From Trichosporon coremiiforme (taxonomy: Eukaryota; Basidiomycota; Tremellomycetes; Trichosporonales; Trichosporonaceae): a stretch of DNA of 64,000 nucleotides. Position numbers and translations under genes: made by a program. Below, piece after piece: positions 20,961 through 31,623 of this stretch. Numbering within the stretch: position 1 is the stretch's first letter; each line of letters opens with the position of its first letter. The notes beneath the pieces are model-generated. The model saw nothing but the letters and a program-made list of their open reading frames with translations, searched no databases and was not told the DNA's origin. The stretch spans positions 310,001-374,000 of the forward strand of contig BCJJ01000004.1 of NCBI GenBank assembly GCA_039545355.1, in the 5' to 3' direction.

Positions 20961-22565
20961 TCAGCGGGGGATTTGCTGCCCGTACCCTGTCGAGTACTGG
21001 CCTGCACGCTCGGGCGACGAGAAGTCGTCCTTGTACGGCTGCGGCGTCGGCGCACCGTAGTTGAACCCATCGTATCCTAGGTTGGCTGTTGTCGTCGCAA
21101 CGCCCGCGCCGGCATTGTACGTCGACTCGTGCTGGGCGTACTGGTGGGCGACGTCGTACTGCGGGTCGCCGTACGTGTGCGAGAAGTCCGGGCCCTCAGC
21201 AGCGTAGTGGTTCTGGTCGTAGCTGTTCGCCACAAAGTGGTTCGGGTCGTACCCCCCGTCGTTCGCGTAGGCGTCATTGGTCGCGTACGCGCCACCCTCA
21301 GCTACTCGCTCGGGCTGGGCGCCGAGTCCGGCGACACCGGGAGCGGTCGCGGTCGAGCACGGTCGGTCGCCAGGAATCATAGGCTCGGTCAGGTGGCTCG
21401 CGTAAGGGTCGTAGCCACCGGAGGGGTCCATGTAGTCGCGCATCGCGTTAGGCTGCTCGATATCATCGGCACTTCCGTGAGTGGTGGCGTAGTAGCTTCC
21501 GTACTGGGTCATGGCGGGCGAGTCGTCGTCATCCTCGAAGCGAGGCTGGTTGGCGGCAGCGGCAGCAGCCGCGGCGGCAGAGACGTCGCGGTCGAGCATC
21601 TGCCTCCTTCGTCGGCGAAGACCGTACCAGGCGAAAGCGATGATGCCGGCAGCGACAGCGAGACCAACGACGACGAACGTTCCGGCCACAGCTCCGGCAT
21701 TGTCAAAGAAGCCGGAGCCACCGTGCGCCGACGACTCGCCGGCGACGCCAGTGTTCTTGACGACCTGAGTGACCGTCCAAACTTTGCCGTCGGTACCAGT
21801 TCCAATAATAGTAGACGTCAGCTCCGAGGGAGCAGGCTTGGTAGTCATACGACCGTGCTCATCAGTGGTAGTAATAGAGCCCAGCGTCGTCTCGATGTAC
21901 GTGCTCGGGGGAGCGCTCAGGGCGGATTGAGTAGGCGTGACCAGCCCCGGGTTCGAAGACGGCGTAGTAGACTGTAGCGAAGTCTGAAGCGGAGAAGATG
22001 TTGTGGCAGACTGCGACGGCGAGATCACATTGTCTGAAGACGAAGTACCAGCGCTGCTCTGCTCACCCGTGCTGCTGCTGCTTGACGGCGGCGGCGCAGA
22101 GCTTTGCGTGCTGTCAGAAGAGGACGGCTGAGGCTGCTCAGACGAAGACGGGGGACGCTCGCTCTGAGTGGGAGAGTTGCTGGAAGTAGGAGGCTGCTCG
22201 GAGGATGTTGGAGGCTGAGACGAAGAGGGCGGGTCCGGGCTCTGTGTCGGCTGGTGGCTACTCGTGGAGGGAGGAGGACTCTCGGACGAGGGTTCCGGGT
22301 CCGAAGAGGAAGAAGGAGGAGGGGTGTCGGAGGGCGAAGAAGAAGGGGGAGCCTCGGAGCTCGAAGGTGGCTCGGGGCTGTGAGACGTCGACGGCTCGAC
22401 GCTGGATGAAGGCTCGGTGAAGCCACCGTCAGAGGTGTCTGTAGTGTGTCCGCCATGGTGTGACGAGTGCGAGGGACGCGAATCAGACCCAGAATCAGAT
22501 GGAGATTGAGACGCGGCATCCGTCGGAGAGGGCGAAGGTTCGGCGCGAGGCGGAAGCGTCGGCAT
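20961..22565 (-). CDS. Ser/Thr/Pro-rich single-pass membrane protein (Mid2-like layout)
   Basis: 534 residues from the ATG at 22565; an upstream in-frame ATG would add a Pro-rich stretch that looks like leader, so the shorter start is preferred. Residues 1-230 are almost entirely Ser, Pro, Thr and Gln, a likely O-mannosylated rod. A small folded-looking patch (TTLGSITTTDEHGRM, TSTIIGTGTDGKVWTVTQVV) precedes the membrane span at about 292-314 (AGTFVVVGLAVAAGIIAFAWYGL), closed by RRRRRQ, then an Ala run and a Tyr/Asp-rich cytoplasmic tail. There is no N-terminal signal peptide, so it may insert as a reverse-anchored protein like some Mid2/Mtl1-type wall sensors. Function by layout only. Confidence 0.8.
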   Translation of the reverse strand: MPTLPPRAEPSPSPTDAASQSPSDSGSDSRPSHSSHHGGHTTDTSDGGFTEPSSSVEPSTSHSPEPPSSSEAPPSSSPSDTPPPSSSSDPEPSSESPPPSTSSHQPTQSPDPPSSSQPPTSSEQPPTSSNSPTQSERPPSSSEQPQPSSSDSTQSSAPPPSSSSSTGEQSSAGTSSSDNVISPSQSATTSSPLQTSLQSTTPSSNPGLVTPTQSALSAPPSTYIETTLGSITTTDEHGRMTTKPAPSELTSTIIGTGTDGKVWTVTQVVKNTGVAGESSAHGGSGFFDNAGAVAGTFVVVGLAVAAGIIAFAWYGLRRRRRQMLDRDVSAAAAAAAAANQPRFEDDDDSPAMTQYGSYYATTHGSADDIEQPNAMRDYMDPSGGYDPYASHLTEPMIPGDRPCSTATAPGVAGLGAQPERVAEGGAYATNDAYANDGGYDPNHFVANSYDQNHYAAEGPDFSHTYGDPQYDVAHQYAQHESTYNAGAGVATTTANLGYDGFNYGAPTPQPYKDDFSSPERAGQYSTGYGQQIPR

Positions 22566-24985
22566 GATGTTCGAGATGGATGATCGAGATGGATTTACGA
22601 GATTGCGAGATCGGCAGGAGGGGTGCGATTGTTGAGTTTGAAAGGGGAGGAGGGCGTTGGGTTGAAAGACGGGTAAGGAGCGTAGGGACAAACAAACGAG
22701 TGTGTCAGTGGAAGGAACGACGGTATGAGGAGAAGGAGGAGACGAGGGAGGGCGAACACCGAGGGCGCAGAGGCCTGTGGATGGGGGAGAACAAGGACGG
22801 GGATAAGCAATGAGGAGAAGCAAAGCAGCCTTCCCAGTCGTAGCGGAGCTGTTGACTTGGGTCGGTTCACTTGGCGGTGAACTGGGAGGGCTACGTGACG
22901 CGCGAAGGACTTCGGGGCTCTCGCGGGCTCGCGGGGCTTGCGGTTGGGCGGGCGGACCGGGTGGATGGTGTCTGGGTAGGGTACCCTACGAGAAGGGCGC
23001 CTTCGGTACGAGAGCCAAAGGGCACGGGAGAATCCCGTACCGCGCACGCCGCACCACCAGCACACAAGCACGGCGCTAGTCTGCCCAGCTGCCAGCTCGC
23101 CGAATCCAGTGCTTCGCTCCTCACCCAGACGCGCCCGTCTCATGTTTATTTCGGGCTGGGGACTGATTGGTTGCACGCGTCCCCCTATGCATGCTTTCCA
23201 TTGCAATGGGCAACTCTAATGCAGGGAGTCATCACACGAGGCGAGGGAGGATACGCGCCGAAGACCAAGGAAGGACTGGCGGCGCGGGGGGTGCAGACGT
23301 GTGCGACGCTTCTCCCCAGCTCCCACTGCTAAGCTTTTAGGGCCAAGGTGCGGAACCCTCCGTAGAACCAGGGGTAGCTCCGTCCATAGAATAGGTGGGT
23401 CGAATAGTCTAACTTACCTTGACTGCTCATGATAAGATGCTATAGCTCAATCAGAGCGAGAGGCGACGTTTTCGGTGTTCAAAAGGCGAATCGTGGATGT
23501 ATGGGCGGTTGGTGAAGGAGTGTATGAGACAGAGAGCAAGAGTGACGAGTAGTAAGTAATGATGAACGGTGGGCCCAAGCGAGAATGCGGCGTCCGGTGG
23601 CGGTGACTCTAGGAGAAACTAGGCGGCAGAAGCAGAGAGGGGCAGGCGTGTGGGCGGAGGGAGTCGTCGAGGCGCGAGGTCAGCGTGTGCCGCAGTAGGT
23701 GAGGGGGACCGTGTGCGAGGGTAACGTCAAGCGGCGCAGTGATCAGGAGAGATCTGCAGAGGTGTGTGTCCGTTGTCTGTCGCTGCAGCTGCTGTGCGTT
23801 ACAATTACGGCTGGGTGTCGGGTTCAGCGATCAGTGTGGCGTCGTCGAGCTTGTGATTGTTCGCGCTGAGAGTCGCTCGCTCAACGGGATGCGTTTTGAA
23901 CAGTCGGAGTCGGTCTTATGGCGGGGTCGAAAGCAATGCAAAGGCAGTGCACAGTGGAACGGTGTCAAGAAAAGGAGAGACGGAGGGCTATGCTGAAGGC
24001 GGCTCCGAGAGGCTGCATGGCTTTATTATGACTGACCGCCTCTCCCTGTCCCCCCCCTTATCCTCCCCTCCCCGCCATGCCACTGCAGCGGTGGCCGTGT
24101 ACTGTGCATGGTGGTGCTGGGCGTTGTTCGCTTCTCGCAGCTTACGGCGAGCGGTGAGCAAATATGCATCCCTCGCCCACATCCCACTCCCGGAGCCCGT
24201 TGTCGCCTGACTTGCCTGAGATGATGCCTGACCTTGCTGCCAGCAGCAGAGGAAGACGCCAGGTCGTATGAGGGCAGACGTCCTTTCGTGGACTCGGCCG
24301 TCCGGTTCCAGACTTTGGCATCTCAGGACACTCCGGCCACTGGAAGTACTCTTGCGGTTAGTCTGGCCAGCGACTAAGGCTATCCCAGCTGAGCATGCTG
24401 AGCATTTTCCTCCCATGTACCGGCTCTCCCCTGGAGATTCCCGGACTAACCCTGAGCCACTCTCCGTGCCTTTGCCTTTCCTGAATCCCATTAATTCACG
24501 TTCCCCCAGCTTCAGGAATCTCAGGCAGGACCTCAGGCAAGGCACCCGCCCTTCTCGCTCGGTGAGCCTGGTCGTCGCTCTTTTCCTTATGTACGCAGCC
24601 CTCCTTGTATTTCTTCCCACGTGACGTTTGAGCGGGGCCTTTCTCGCGCGATGTCTGCATGGTAGTGTTGCCGACCGGGATCCGGTGCAAGAGGGCGACC
24701 AGTGACCGAGCAAGCATCACCAAAGGTCGATCGCTTAGGCCGCCGTGCCGATCGACAGGTGTGCGCGTGTGCGTCAATGAGCGCACGTCATATCCGTTTG
24801 CCCGGTCATCCGTACTTTGCCCCGCAGCTCTGCGTCCTGCCGTTACCGTTGCGGTGGAGTCGCATTGTTATCTTTTCTGTTTTCTTCTCCTCTTATCTAT
24901 AATCGCTTACACACAGCACAACCTAGACTAACTTAACCCGCACTTAGTCTTAACCCCACACACCCGCACTCAGGACCCACACGCA
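22566..24985. other. Long divergent intergenic region
   Basis: 2.4 kb between the Ser/Thr-rich membrane protein and the Mtfp1-like gene, divergently arranged. The first 250 bases are strongly purine-rich on the plus strand (CT-rich leader of the minus-strand gene). Frames at 22871..23332 and 23988..24713 have no motif and are poor in codon structure. No RNA gene recognised. Confidence 0.5.
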
Positions 24986-25905
24986 ATGGCCGGAGACAAG
25001 CCCGTGATCGAGAAGGCGGAGGCGGCCGTCGAGAAGGCTGAGAAGGCTGTCGAGAAGCCCATCCAGAAGCTCGCCGACGAGGATGGTACGCCGCGCAGCA
25101 GGCCCCTGTCTCGGGCCGATTGTCTGTAGAAGCTGACAGACTCCCAGCCGACTCGACCGACTCCAACGTCCGTTACGGTGTGTAGGGCGCTCTGGTGTTT
25201 AAGCTGACATCGCAGCCGCCTACCTGCGCCGAATCCGTGACGTTGCGCGTGCCGGCTCGCGCTACACCGCGTACAGTGCGTACAGCCCAGTGTCTGGGCT
25301 TCTCGCCCCACGGCCACACTGACCCCCTCAGCTTCCGACATTGGCGAGGCGTTCCGTCCCGTCGTTCCCCCTGCCGTCGGTGAGTAACCCTTTGCCGCTG
25401 GTTCCCTTGGGCAACCCCAGAACTCGCGCTCACAACAGTCACGGCCGCGTACGCAATCTCGTGGGCGTACCTGATCGGAGACGTGTCGTTCACGACGTAC
25501 AAGGCGAAGGAGCAGGGCCCGACGCCATGGGAGGCTGCCAATTTCTCCGAGCCGACCCGTCTCGGTCTCGTCGCGACGAAGCGAAGTGTGTTCCAGGCCG
25601 TCGCGTCCATGGGTCTCCCGGCTCTCACGATCCACACGGCGGTGAAGCAGGCGTCCAAGCTGTTCGCCAACTCGGCCAACGCGTCGCTCAAGCGCTGGGG
25701 CCCGACCGCGGTCGGTATCTCCATCGTCCCCGCGCTGCCGTTCCTGTTCGACCACCCCGTCGAGGTCGTCACGGACCAGCTCTTCGACAAGATCGAGCAC
25801 GCCATGGCCAAGCACCCCAACGCCATCGTCCCCGCCCAGACGGCTACCGAGGCCGCGCTCGCGGCGAACAACCTCGCTAACCTTGACGAGAAGCGCAAGG
25901 TCTAA
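24986..25905 (+). CDS. Mitochondrial fission process 1-like protein (Mtfp1/Mtp18 family)
   Basis: Five exons: 24986..25085, 25148..25177, 25216..25275, 25332..25379, 25439..25905; 234 residues, the exon sum an exact multiple of three. The N-terminus is a charged EKAEKAVEKP helix; the family block is YAAYLRRIRDVARAGSRYTAYTSDIGEAFRPVVP, then AAYAISWAYLIGDVSFTTYKA, FQAVASMGLPALTIHTAV and a hydrophobic GISIVPALPFLFDHPVE segment. The human homologue is an inner-membrane protein linked to mitochondrial fission. It is followed by two other genes for mitochondrial proteins. No cleavable presequence is obvious. Confidence 0.88.
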
Positions 25906-26067
25906 GCGCGAGCAAATATAGAACACTACAGCATGGATTCTAGGCTACATCGTACACGGAACAAGCGCAGCATTATATACAACGGTATCTTACAGGAACT
26001 GAAACCAATACAGAGTGGAGGCGGAGTGGGAAGCCGAGACAGGGCGAGACAGGGCTGAATGGGACAC

Positions 26068-26319
26068 TCAAGCCCCGAGCAACGTGGAAGGCGACACGAC
26101 CTCGCGCACGCGGTCCTTCATGCGGAGAATCTGGCAGTCGAGGTCATTCTCAGGCGCAGGCAGCATGAGCGGAGACGGCGGCAGCAGCGGGCGTTTCGAC
26201 TTGCCCAGCGGCCTTGGTTTCGACACGAGCACGGCCGACTTGGGTGGCGGGGGCGGAGGCGGAGGAGCTTTCGCTGCCGTCAGCTGAATACGGGGAGTTC
26301 GTAGCCTACACAGCGGCAT
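26068..26319 (-). CDS. Small hypothetical protein
   Basis: 83 codons, single exon. It contains a PPPPPPPP run, a KPRPLGKSKRPLLPPSPLMLP basic-proline segment and a C-terminal helix NDLDCQILRMKDRVREVV. No family recognised. It sits tail-to-tail with the Mtfp1-like gene and head-to-head with the uS15m gene, so a small real gene is plausible, but chance cannot be excluded. Confidence 0.35.
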   Translation of the reverse strand: MPLCRLRTPRIQLTAAKAPPPPPPPPKSAVLVSKPRPLGKSKRPLLPPSPLMLPAPENDLDCQILRMKDRVREVVSPSTLLGA

Positions 26320-26807
26320 GATTGTGTTTGTGGAGTCAGGACGTAAAGAGGGGAGGAGGTTGGAGGTCAGAGGATGTCAGAAGCGAGGCGTGAGATATAT
26401 GAATGCAACGAGAAGGAATAGATGCTGCGCCCTCGGTCGTGTGCATGCTGAGGGACACAATCGTCGTCAACGAAGCCACCGCTGCGCCCCCCGTTGTGTG
26501 TGAGAGCCTGTGTATCTGAGTTCGTGCGAGCGCACGACTGCGCGACTCTGTGATCGTCTGTCGTCTGCCAGTCCGCGCAGACCCCAGCCTGTCCCGACGT
26601 ACCCTCTGCCAAGCGCAAGCCCACAGCCAGCCCGCGACGACCAAGTGCCACAAAAGAGTTTTCCGCCACGTGTCCAGAATCGCCGATTGGCTCGTGCCTC
26701 GCCCATCGAGATTTCGGCGGACGCAGTGGCTTGCACCCGATGCGAGCTGCAGAGAAAAGTCGGAGGGCGAGCCTTCTAGTTTGCATACATAAACCCAACG
26801 ATCCAAC
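26320..26807. other. Upstream region of the uS15m gene
   Basis: 488 bases, probably the promoter of the ribosomal protein gene and possibly of the small divergent frame. No structured element seen. Confidence 0.45.
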
Positions 26808-27689
26808 ATGTCGGTTCTGTTCAGTGCGCTGCGGCGCGGGGCCGTCGAGGGTGAGTACTGAGCGTGCTGAGCACACCCAAGCTCCGCCATTGTCGACTTG
26901 CGAGCTAACAACGCAGCCAGCTCAAGCAGCTCGCGCCTCTTCTCGTCTTCGGCGGTCGTGGGCGAGTCGGCGCGCAAGGTGGCGGCGAAGCGCAAGAAGC
27001 TCAAGGTTCTCGAGGGACGAAGGGAGGCGGCGGCGCACGCGGAGGCGACGCGCGCGGACCTCGTCCTCGGCTCCCCGCTGAACCTGGGCCCGTCAGCGCT
27101 GTACGAGGGCTGCCGGCTGCAGAAGGTCGTGCTCAAGCCCGAGGACGTGTGGTACACGCCCCCGCCGGACTATGCGTCTGGCCAGGAGCCAGAAAACTAC
27201 CTCTACGGCCTCTCCCCGGCCGACCGGGAGCTCCTGTTCGGCGCGCTGCCGCACGCGACCGCGGAGCTGGCCTATGACCCCGAGCGGCCGGCCAAGTCGG
27301 CAGCCCAGGCCGCCGAGCAGCACCAGCAGACGCAGACGCTGCAGCGTATTCTGGATCTGCGCAACGCGAGCAGAGCCGGTATCGATGCGGTGAACAGGCA
27401 GCGCATCATTGAGGAGTTTGGGCGCAAGACCGAGTCGGGCGGTATCGACACGGGCTCATCCGAGGTCCAGGCCGCGCTCATCACACACAAGATCCGCAAC
27501 CTCTGGGAACACGTCGAGCAGAACAACCGCGACAAGCACAACAAGCGCGCGCTCCGCATCCTCGTGCACAAGCGCGCCAAGATCCTCAAGTACTTCAAGC
27601 GGAAACACGAGCACCAGTACGACGCCCTCCTCGCCGACCTCGGGCTCGTCCGCTCCGCCGTCGAGGGAGAGCTCGTCGTGGGCATGTAA
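26808..27689 (+). CDS. MRPS28: Mitochondrial ribosomal protein uS15m
   Basis: Exons 26808..26850 and 26917..27689 (66-nt intron with CTAAC); 271 residues. The N-terminus MSVLFSALRRGAVEASSSSSRLFSSSAV is a mitochondrial presequence, interrupted by the intron. The C-terminal third is the S15 domain: DTGSSEVQAALITHKIRNLWEHVEQNNRDKHNKRALR, then HKRAKILKYFKRKHEHQYDALLADLGL. S15 binds small-subunit rRNA. The extra 150 residues in front are typical of fungal mitochondrial S15. The symbol follows the yeast name of the orthologue. Confidence 0.9.
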
Positions 27690-28253
27690 GGACTGCCCTC
27701 TTCAACTCAAAAGCATCAAAACCAAACCGCAAAGCACAAAGCATTTTTGGACGTTGGTCGGGTAAGTTTTTCCTACCTTTTCCCCCATTCACACTTTCAT
27801 GATGTTTTTACCAAACCTGATTTAATGAGCCTGAGCCACCTGGTGGCAGAGCTGTTAACATATTTTGCGTCTGATCCTCTCCTCCTTCCTCCCAGCTTCC
27901 TTCTGGTCTTCATAAGCTGACGAATCATAGCACAGGGAACCGGCCCACGTCCAAATCTATAGTCACAATGTAGTCATTATTCTCCCCCTTTTGCATTCAG
28001 AGTCTCCACTGTGTGTTGCGGCGACGTTGAGGACGCTGTGTGTGCTACTGACGAAGCTGCTGGGGCGTCAGTTGTAGCATTGATTGGCGGCTGATTCCAG
28101 CCATACGACCGCTAGAGTGCTTCTGTGACGCGAGGATGACCGTCAAGTCTCGTCGGTGCACCCCCATCTTGGCTCGCGCGCTCGCTCGTGGTCATGACTT
28201 CTGTATCTCATTCTCTAAGCGTCACACAAAAAATACAAGCTAGAAATCCCAAA
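27690..28253. other. Intergenic between convergent genes
   Basis: 564 bases, AT-richer than the flanks, between the 3' ends of the uS15m and carboxylase genes. No gene seen. Confidence 0.5.
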
Positions 28254-30539
28254 TCACTCCTTCGCCTCCGGCTCGAGGGCGACGAGGACCGCGCCCTCGT
28301 CCACGGCCTGCGCCTTCTCGACATTCACGGCCGCGACCTTGCCCTTGCGCTCGGCACGCACGTTGATCTCCATCTTCATCGACTCGAGCACGGCGCACAC
28401 CTGGCCCTCCTCAACGACGTCTCCGGGCTTGACGCGGACGTCAATGACGGTAGCAGGCATGGGGGACACGAGCGCGTCCGAGCCCGCCGCAGCGCCGGCC
28501 GCCTCGCCCTCGACCTCGGCGCCGCGCCGACGGAGGGTCACCTGCTGCGTCGGCGTGAAGACGTGCAGCTTGGTGCCGTGCGGAATCACAGACGCCGTGG
28601 AACGCGCATGCGCGAACTGCACGTCAATGTCCGTGTCGTTGACGCGGTTCACGCGAATGTTGGACAGAGTGTACGTCTCGCCCTCCTGGCCCTCGGGCGG
28701 CGCGACCTGCACCTCGTACCCGTTCTCGCCCTGCGTGACAGTTACCTCGCCCTCGTCGAAGTGGTAGACGTGCGGCGAGGCGTCGGTGAACCGGCGACCG
28801 GGCAGGGCCTTCCAGGCTCCCAGGTTGCCGGAGGCAGGCTCGTGGTGCGCAATGCTGAGCGCGGCCTGGGCCAGGATCTCGGCCGGGATCTGGCGCTCGG
28901 GGAAGAGCTCGGCGTGGTGCTGCTCGATGAAGTTGGTCTCGACGGGGCCGGCGGCAAAGGTCGGGTGCGACGCGACGGTGCGCAGGAAGTCGACGTTGGT
29001 GCTGGGTCCCACGACCTGGTACTCGTCGAGCGCGGAGCGGAGGAGGGCAAGCGCCTCGGCGCGGTCACGGCCATGCACGATCAGCTTGGCAATCATCGGG
29101 TCGTAGTGCGACGAGACGGTGTCGCCCTCGCGGAAACCAGTGTCAAGGCGGTGGGGAGCGGAACGGGGAGCGAGGGTGTGGATCAGGCGTCCAGTGTCGG
29201 GGAGGAAGTTGGCCTCGGGGCGCTCGGCGTAGATACGCGCCTCGAAGGCGTGGCCGATGCAGGGGATCTCGGCCTGAGTGACGGGGAGGGGGTTGCCGGC
29301 CGCAATGGACAGCTGCCACTTGACGAGGTCGACGCCAGTGACCTCCTCAGTGACGGGGTGCTCGACCTGGAGACGAGTGTTCATCTCCATGAAGAAGAAC
29401 TCGCCGCTCTCGGCGTCCATGATGAACTCGACGGTTCCGGCACCGACGTAGTTGACAGCCTTGGCGGCCGCGACGGCCTTGTCGGCGAGGTCCTTCTTGA
29501 TCTCCATCGAGAGGCCAGGGGCGGGCGCCTCCTCAATGATCTCTGCGGTCAGTTAGCGGATGGCTCAATCGCAACAGCGACGAAGACGACTCACTCTGGT
29601 GACGACGCTGGACGGAGCAGTCACGCTCCCACAGCGAGACACAGTTGCCCTGCGAGTCGGCGAACACCTGCACCTCAATGTGACGCGGGCGGTCGAGCCA
29701 GCGCTCAAGGAGGACCTCGTCGTTTCCGAACGACTTGGCGGCCTCACGCTTCGCCGAGCGGACCTCCTCGAGGAAGTCGTCCATCTTGCGGACGACGCGC
29801 ATACCCTTGCCGCCTCCTCCGTGGGTCGGCTTGATCAGGAGCGGGAAGCCGACGTCGGCGGCAGCCTTGACGAGCGTGTCCTCGTCCTGCGCGGCTCCGT
29901 GGTAGCCAGGAACACAGGGGACGCCGGCGGCGATCATGATCTCCTTCGACTCGCGCTTCGAGCCCATCGCGCGGATAGCCTCGGCCGGGGGACCGATGAA
30001 GGCGATGCCGTTGGCGGCGACGGCGCGGGCAAACTCGGGCGACTCGGACAGGAATCCGTAGCCGGGGTGGATACCGTCAGCGCCGGAGGCGGCGGCAACG
30101 GCGAGGAGCTTGTCGGCGACGAGCTGATTGTTAGTTAGCCCACGAAGGAGCAAAAACTCACGTAGGACTCGGCGGCGGGGGCGGGGCCGATGTGGTACGC
30201 CTCATCGGCCATCTCGACGTGCAGGCAGTCCTTGTCGGCATCGGAGTAGACGGCGACGGTGCGGACACCGAGCTCGCGCGCAGTGCGGATGACACGGCAT
30301 GCGATCTCACCACGGTTCGCGATCAGGACCTTCTTGAGGCGCTTGGCGTCCTGCGAGGGGATGTTGGTCGAGGCGTTGGCGGGGGCGGGAGCGGGAGCGG
30401 CGGGCGTAGCCAGTCCCCGACGGTGGACGACGGGGGTAGCGGTGGGGACAATGATGCGAGCGGCAGACGAGACGAGAGAAGTCGTGCGCATGCGCTGGAC
30501 GCGCATGCGGCGGGTCGCGCTTCGAATGATGCTCGACAT
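28254..30539 (-). CDS. MCCA: 3-methylcrotonyl-CoA carboxylase, biotin-containing alpha subunit
   Basis: Exons 30162..30539, 29595..30123 and 28254..29542 (introns of 38 and 52 nt); 731 residues. Arg/Ser/Ala-rich mitochondrial presequence ([17 protein letters not shown]...). Biotin carboxylase begins [19 protein letters not shown]; the ATP-grasp glycine loop is HGGGGKGM (residues 227-234), followed by [17 protein letters not shown] across the second intron and [19 protein letters not shown]. The C-terminal biotinyl domain has [10 protein letters not shown] with the biotin lysine near residue 692. Biotin carboxylase plus biotin carrier without a carboxyltransferase matches MCC alpha or propionyl-CoA carboxylase alpha; [13 protein letters not shown] favours MCC. 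With the beta subunit it carboxylates 3-methylcrotonyl-CoA in leucine breakdown. Confidence 0.9.
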
Positions 30540-31536
30540 GGTGCTGTGAGCTCTTTAGATGGAGAGACGAAGAGGAAGAGGGAAAGGTACGGTCGTCAGA
30601 GAAATTCCCTTCTTGAATGATTGTGGTTGCTCGAGAGGCGGTAGAGGGTAGAGGTTGTGAGCCGCCCGGTATGCTCTGGACCTTGGCATCTGGTGACGAC
30701 AGGGGGAAGGCGCAGTGCTGAGTGCCAGACCGATCCGATAGTTAGCCGGCCGGATCATCGCGGCTTAGCCGAAGCAATGGTGTCTCGCGCATCGGGTACT
30801 AACCTCCAGTCACACTACACTCCATGCGGGGGCCATCCCATTAGCTCTGATTACACCCCGCATTGCCCCTTTCCTAATGAGCATTAGGGTTGGGGCGGGG
30901 TGGGCAAGGGCCTGACGTGCCGACATGCCGAGCCAAATCGAACACGCCGACCACGGCGTGAACGAAATCGCTCCAGTGAACCGTGATCATGCCTCTGCAT
31001 GCTCAGGGATGAACCTCGGCGCACGCGGAGTCCCACGGCTTAGTCCCTTTTTCAGACTTCTGGACGCGCCTAACTACACTCTGGTGGGCATTCAGTCCCC
31101 CACGCCTGCCCAGACACTCTCTCTTCCGTGGTCGGAACTTGCACCGTAGCCCCTACCACCTCGGTATCTATCTACTCGTTCATGCGAGCCCAGCCTACCG
31201 AACTTCGCTTCCGTCACACATGTCGTTATGCCATCGTCGATCGCGCTAGTCTCCAGATCACCATAGTTATCTCCGCCGTTCTGTGTGGAACCACGGCTAA
31301 TACTCCGCCATCGGAGATGCATATTCCTGTTACTAACCTCGCTATCACTGCGGCTACGGCACCGCTGCAGTCCCAAGAGAGCTCCGCCACTGATACTGAG
31401 CGCACACCTTCACTGCAGCAGTTGGGGGGAACCAAAATCGCACAAGAACTCTGCTGACGTAAGCAGCTTCGTGGCTCGTCATAACCCAATGCGGTCGCCG
31501 GACCGGCGTCCGAAGCGAATGATCGCCGTTGCATCG
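30540..31536. other. Intergenic: carboxylase promoter and tRNA upstream region
   Basis: About 1 kb without a supported gene; overlapping short frames at 31128-31534 have no motif. Confidence 0.5.
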
Positions 31537-31623
31537 ACCGCTGTAGCTCAGTCGGTTAGAGCGTCACCCTTATGTGGATAACTTTTATGGTGAAGTGCGT
31601 GGGTTCGATTCCCTCCAGCGGTA
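31537..31623 (+). tRNA. tRNA-Ile (anticodon UAU), 13-nt intron
   Basis: A full cloverleaf can be drawn. The acceptor stem ACCGCTG/CAGCGGT is perfect over 7 bp, T8-A9 follow, the D stem is GCTC/GAGC with a 9-nt loop, the anticodon stem is TCACC/GGTGA, the variable loop has 5 nt, the T arm is GTGGG-TTCGATT-CCCTC (one mismatch) and the discriminator is A. The loop reads CT-TAT-G then a 13-nt intron (31575..31587, canonical position 37/38) then T, so the anticodon is TAT at 31571-31573. Mature length is 74 nt before CCA. D-loop GGTT and TTCGATT serve as A and B boxes. G rather than A at position 37 is unusual for an AUA-reading isoleucine tRNA. Confidence 0.85.

Noticed and set aside
28188..29834. 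548-codon plus-strand frame opposite the carboxylase
   Set aside because: Antisense shadow of the biotin carboxylase gene.
31092..31534. Overlapping frames on both strands just before the tRNA
   Set aside because: Short, mutually overlapping, without motifs or splice-supported extension.
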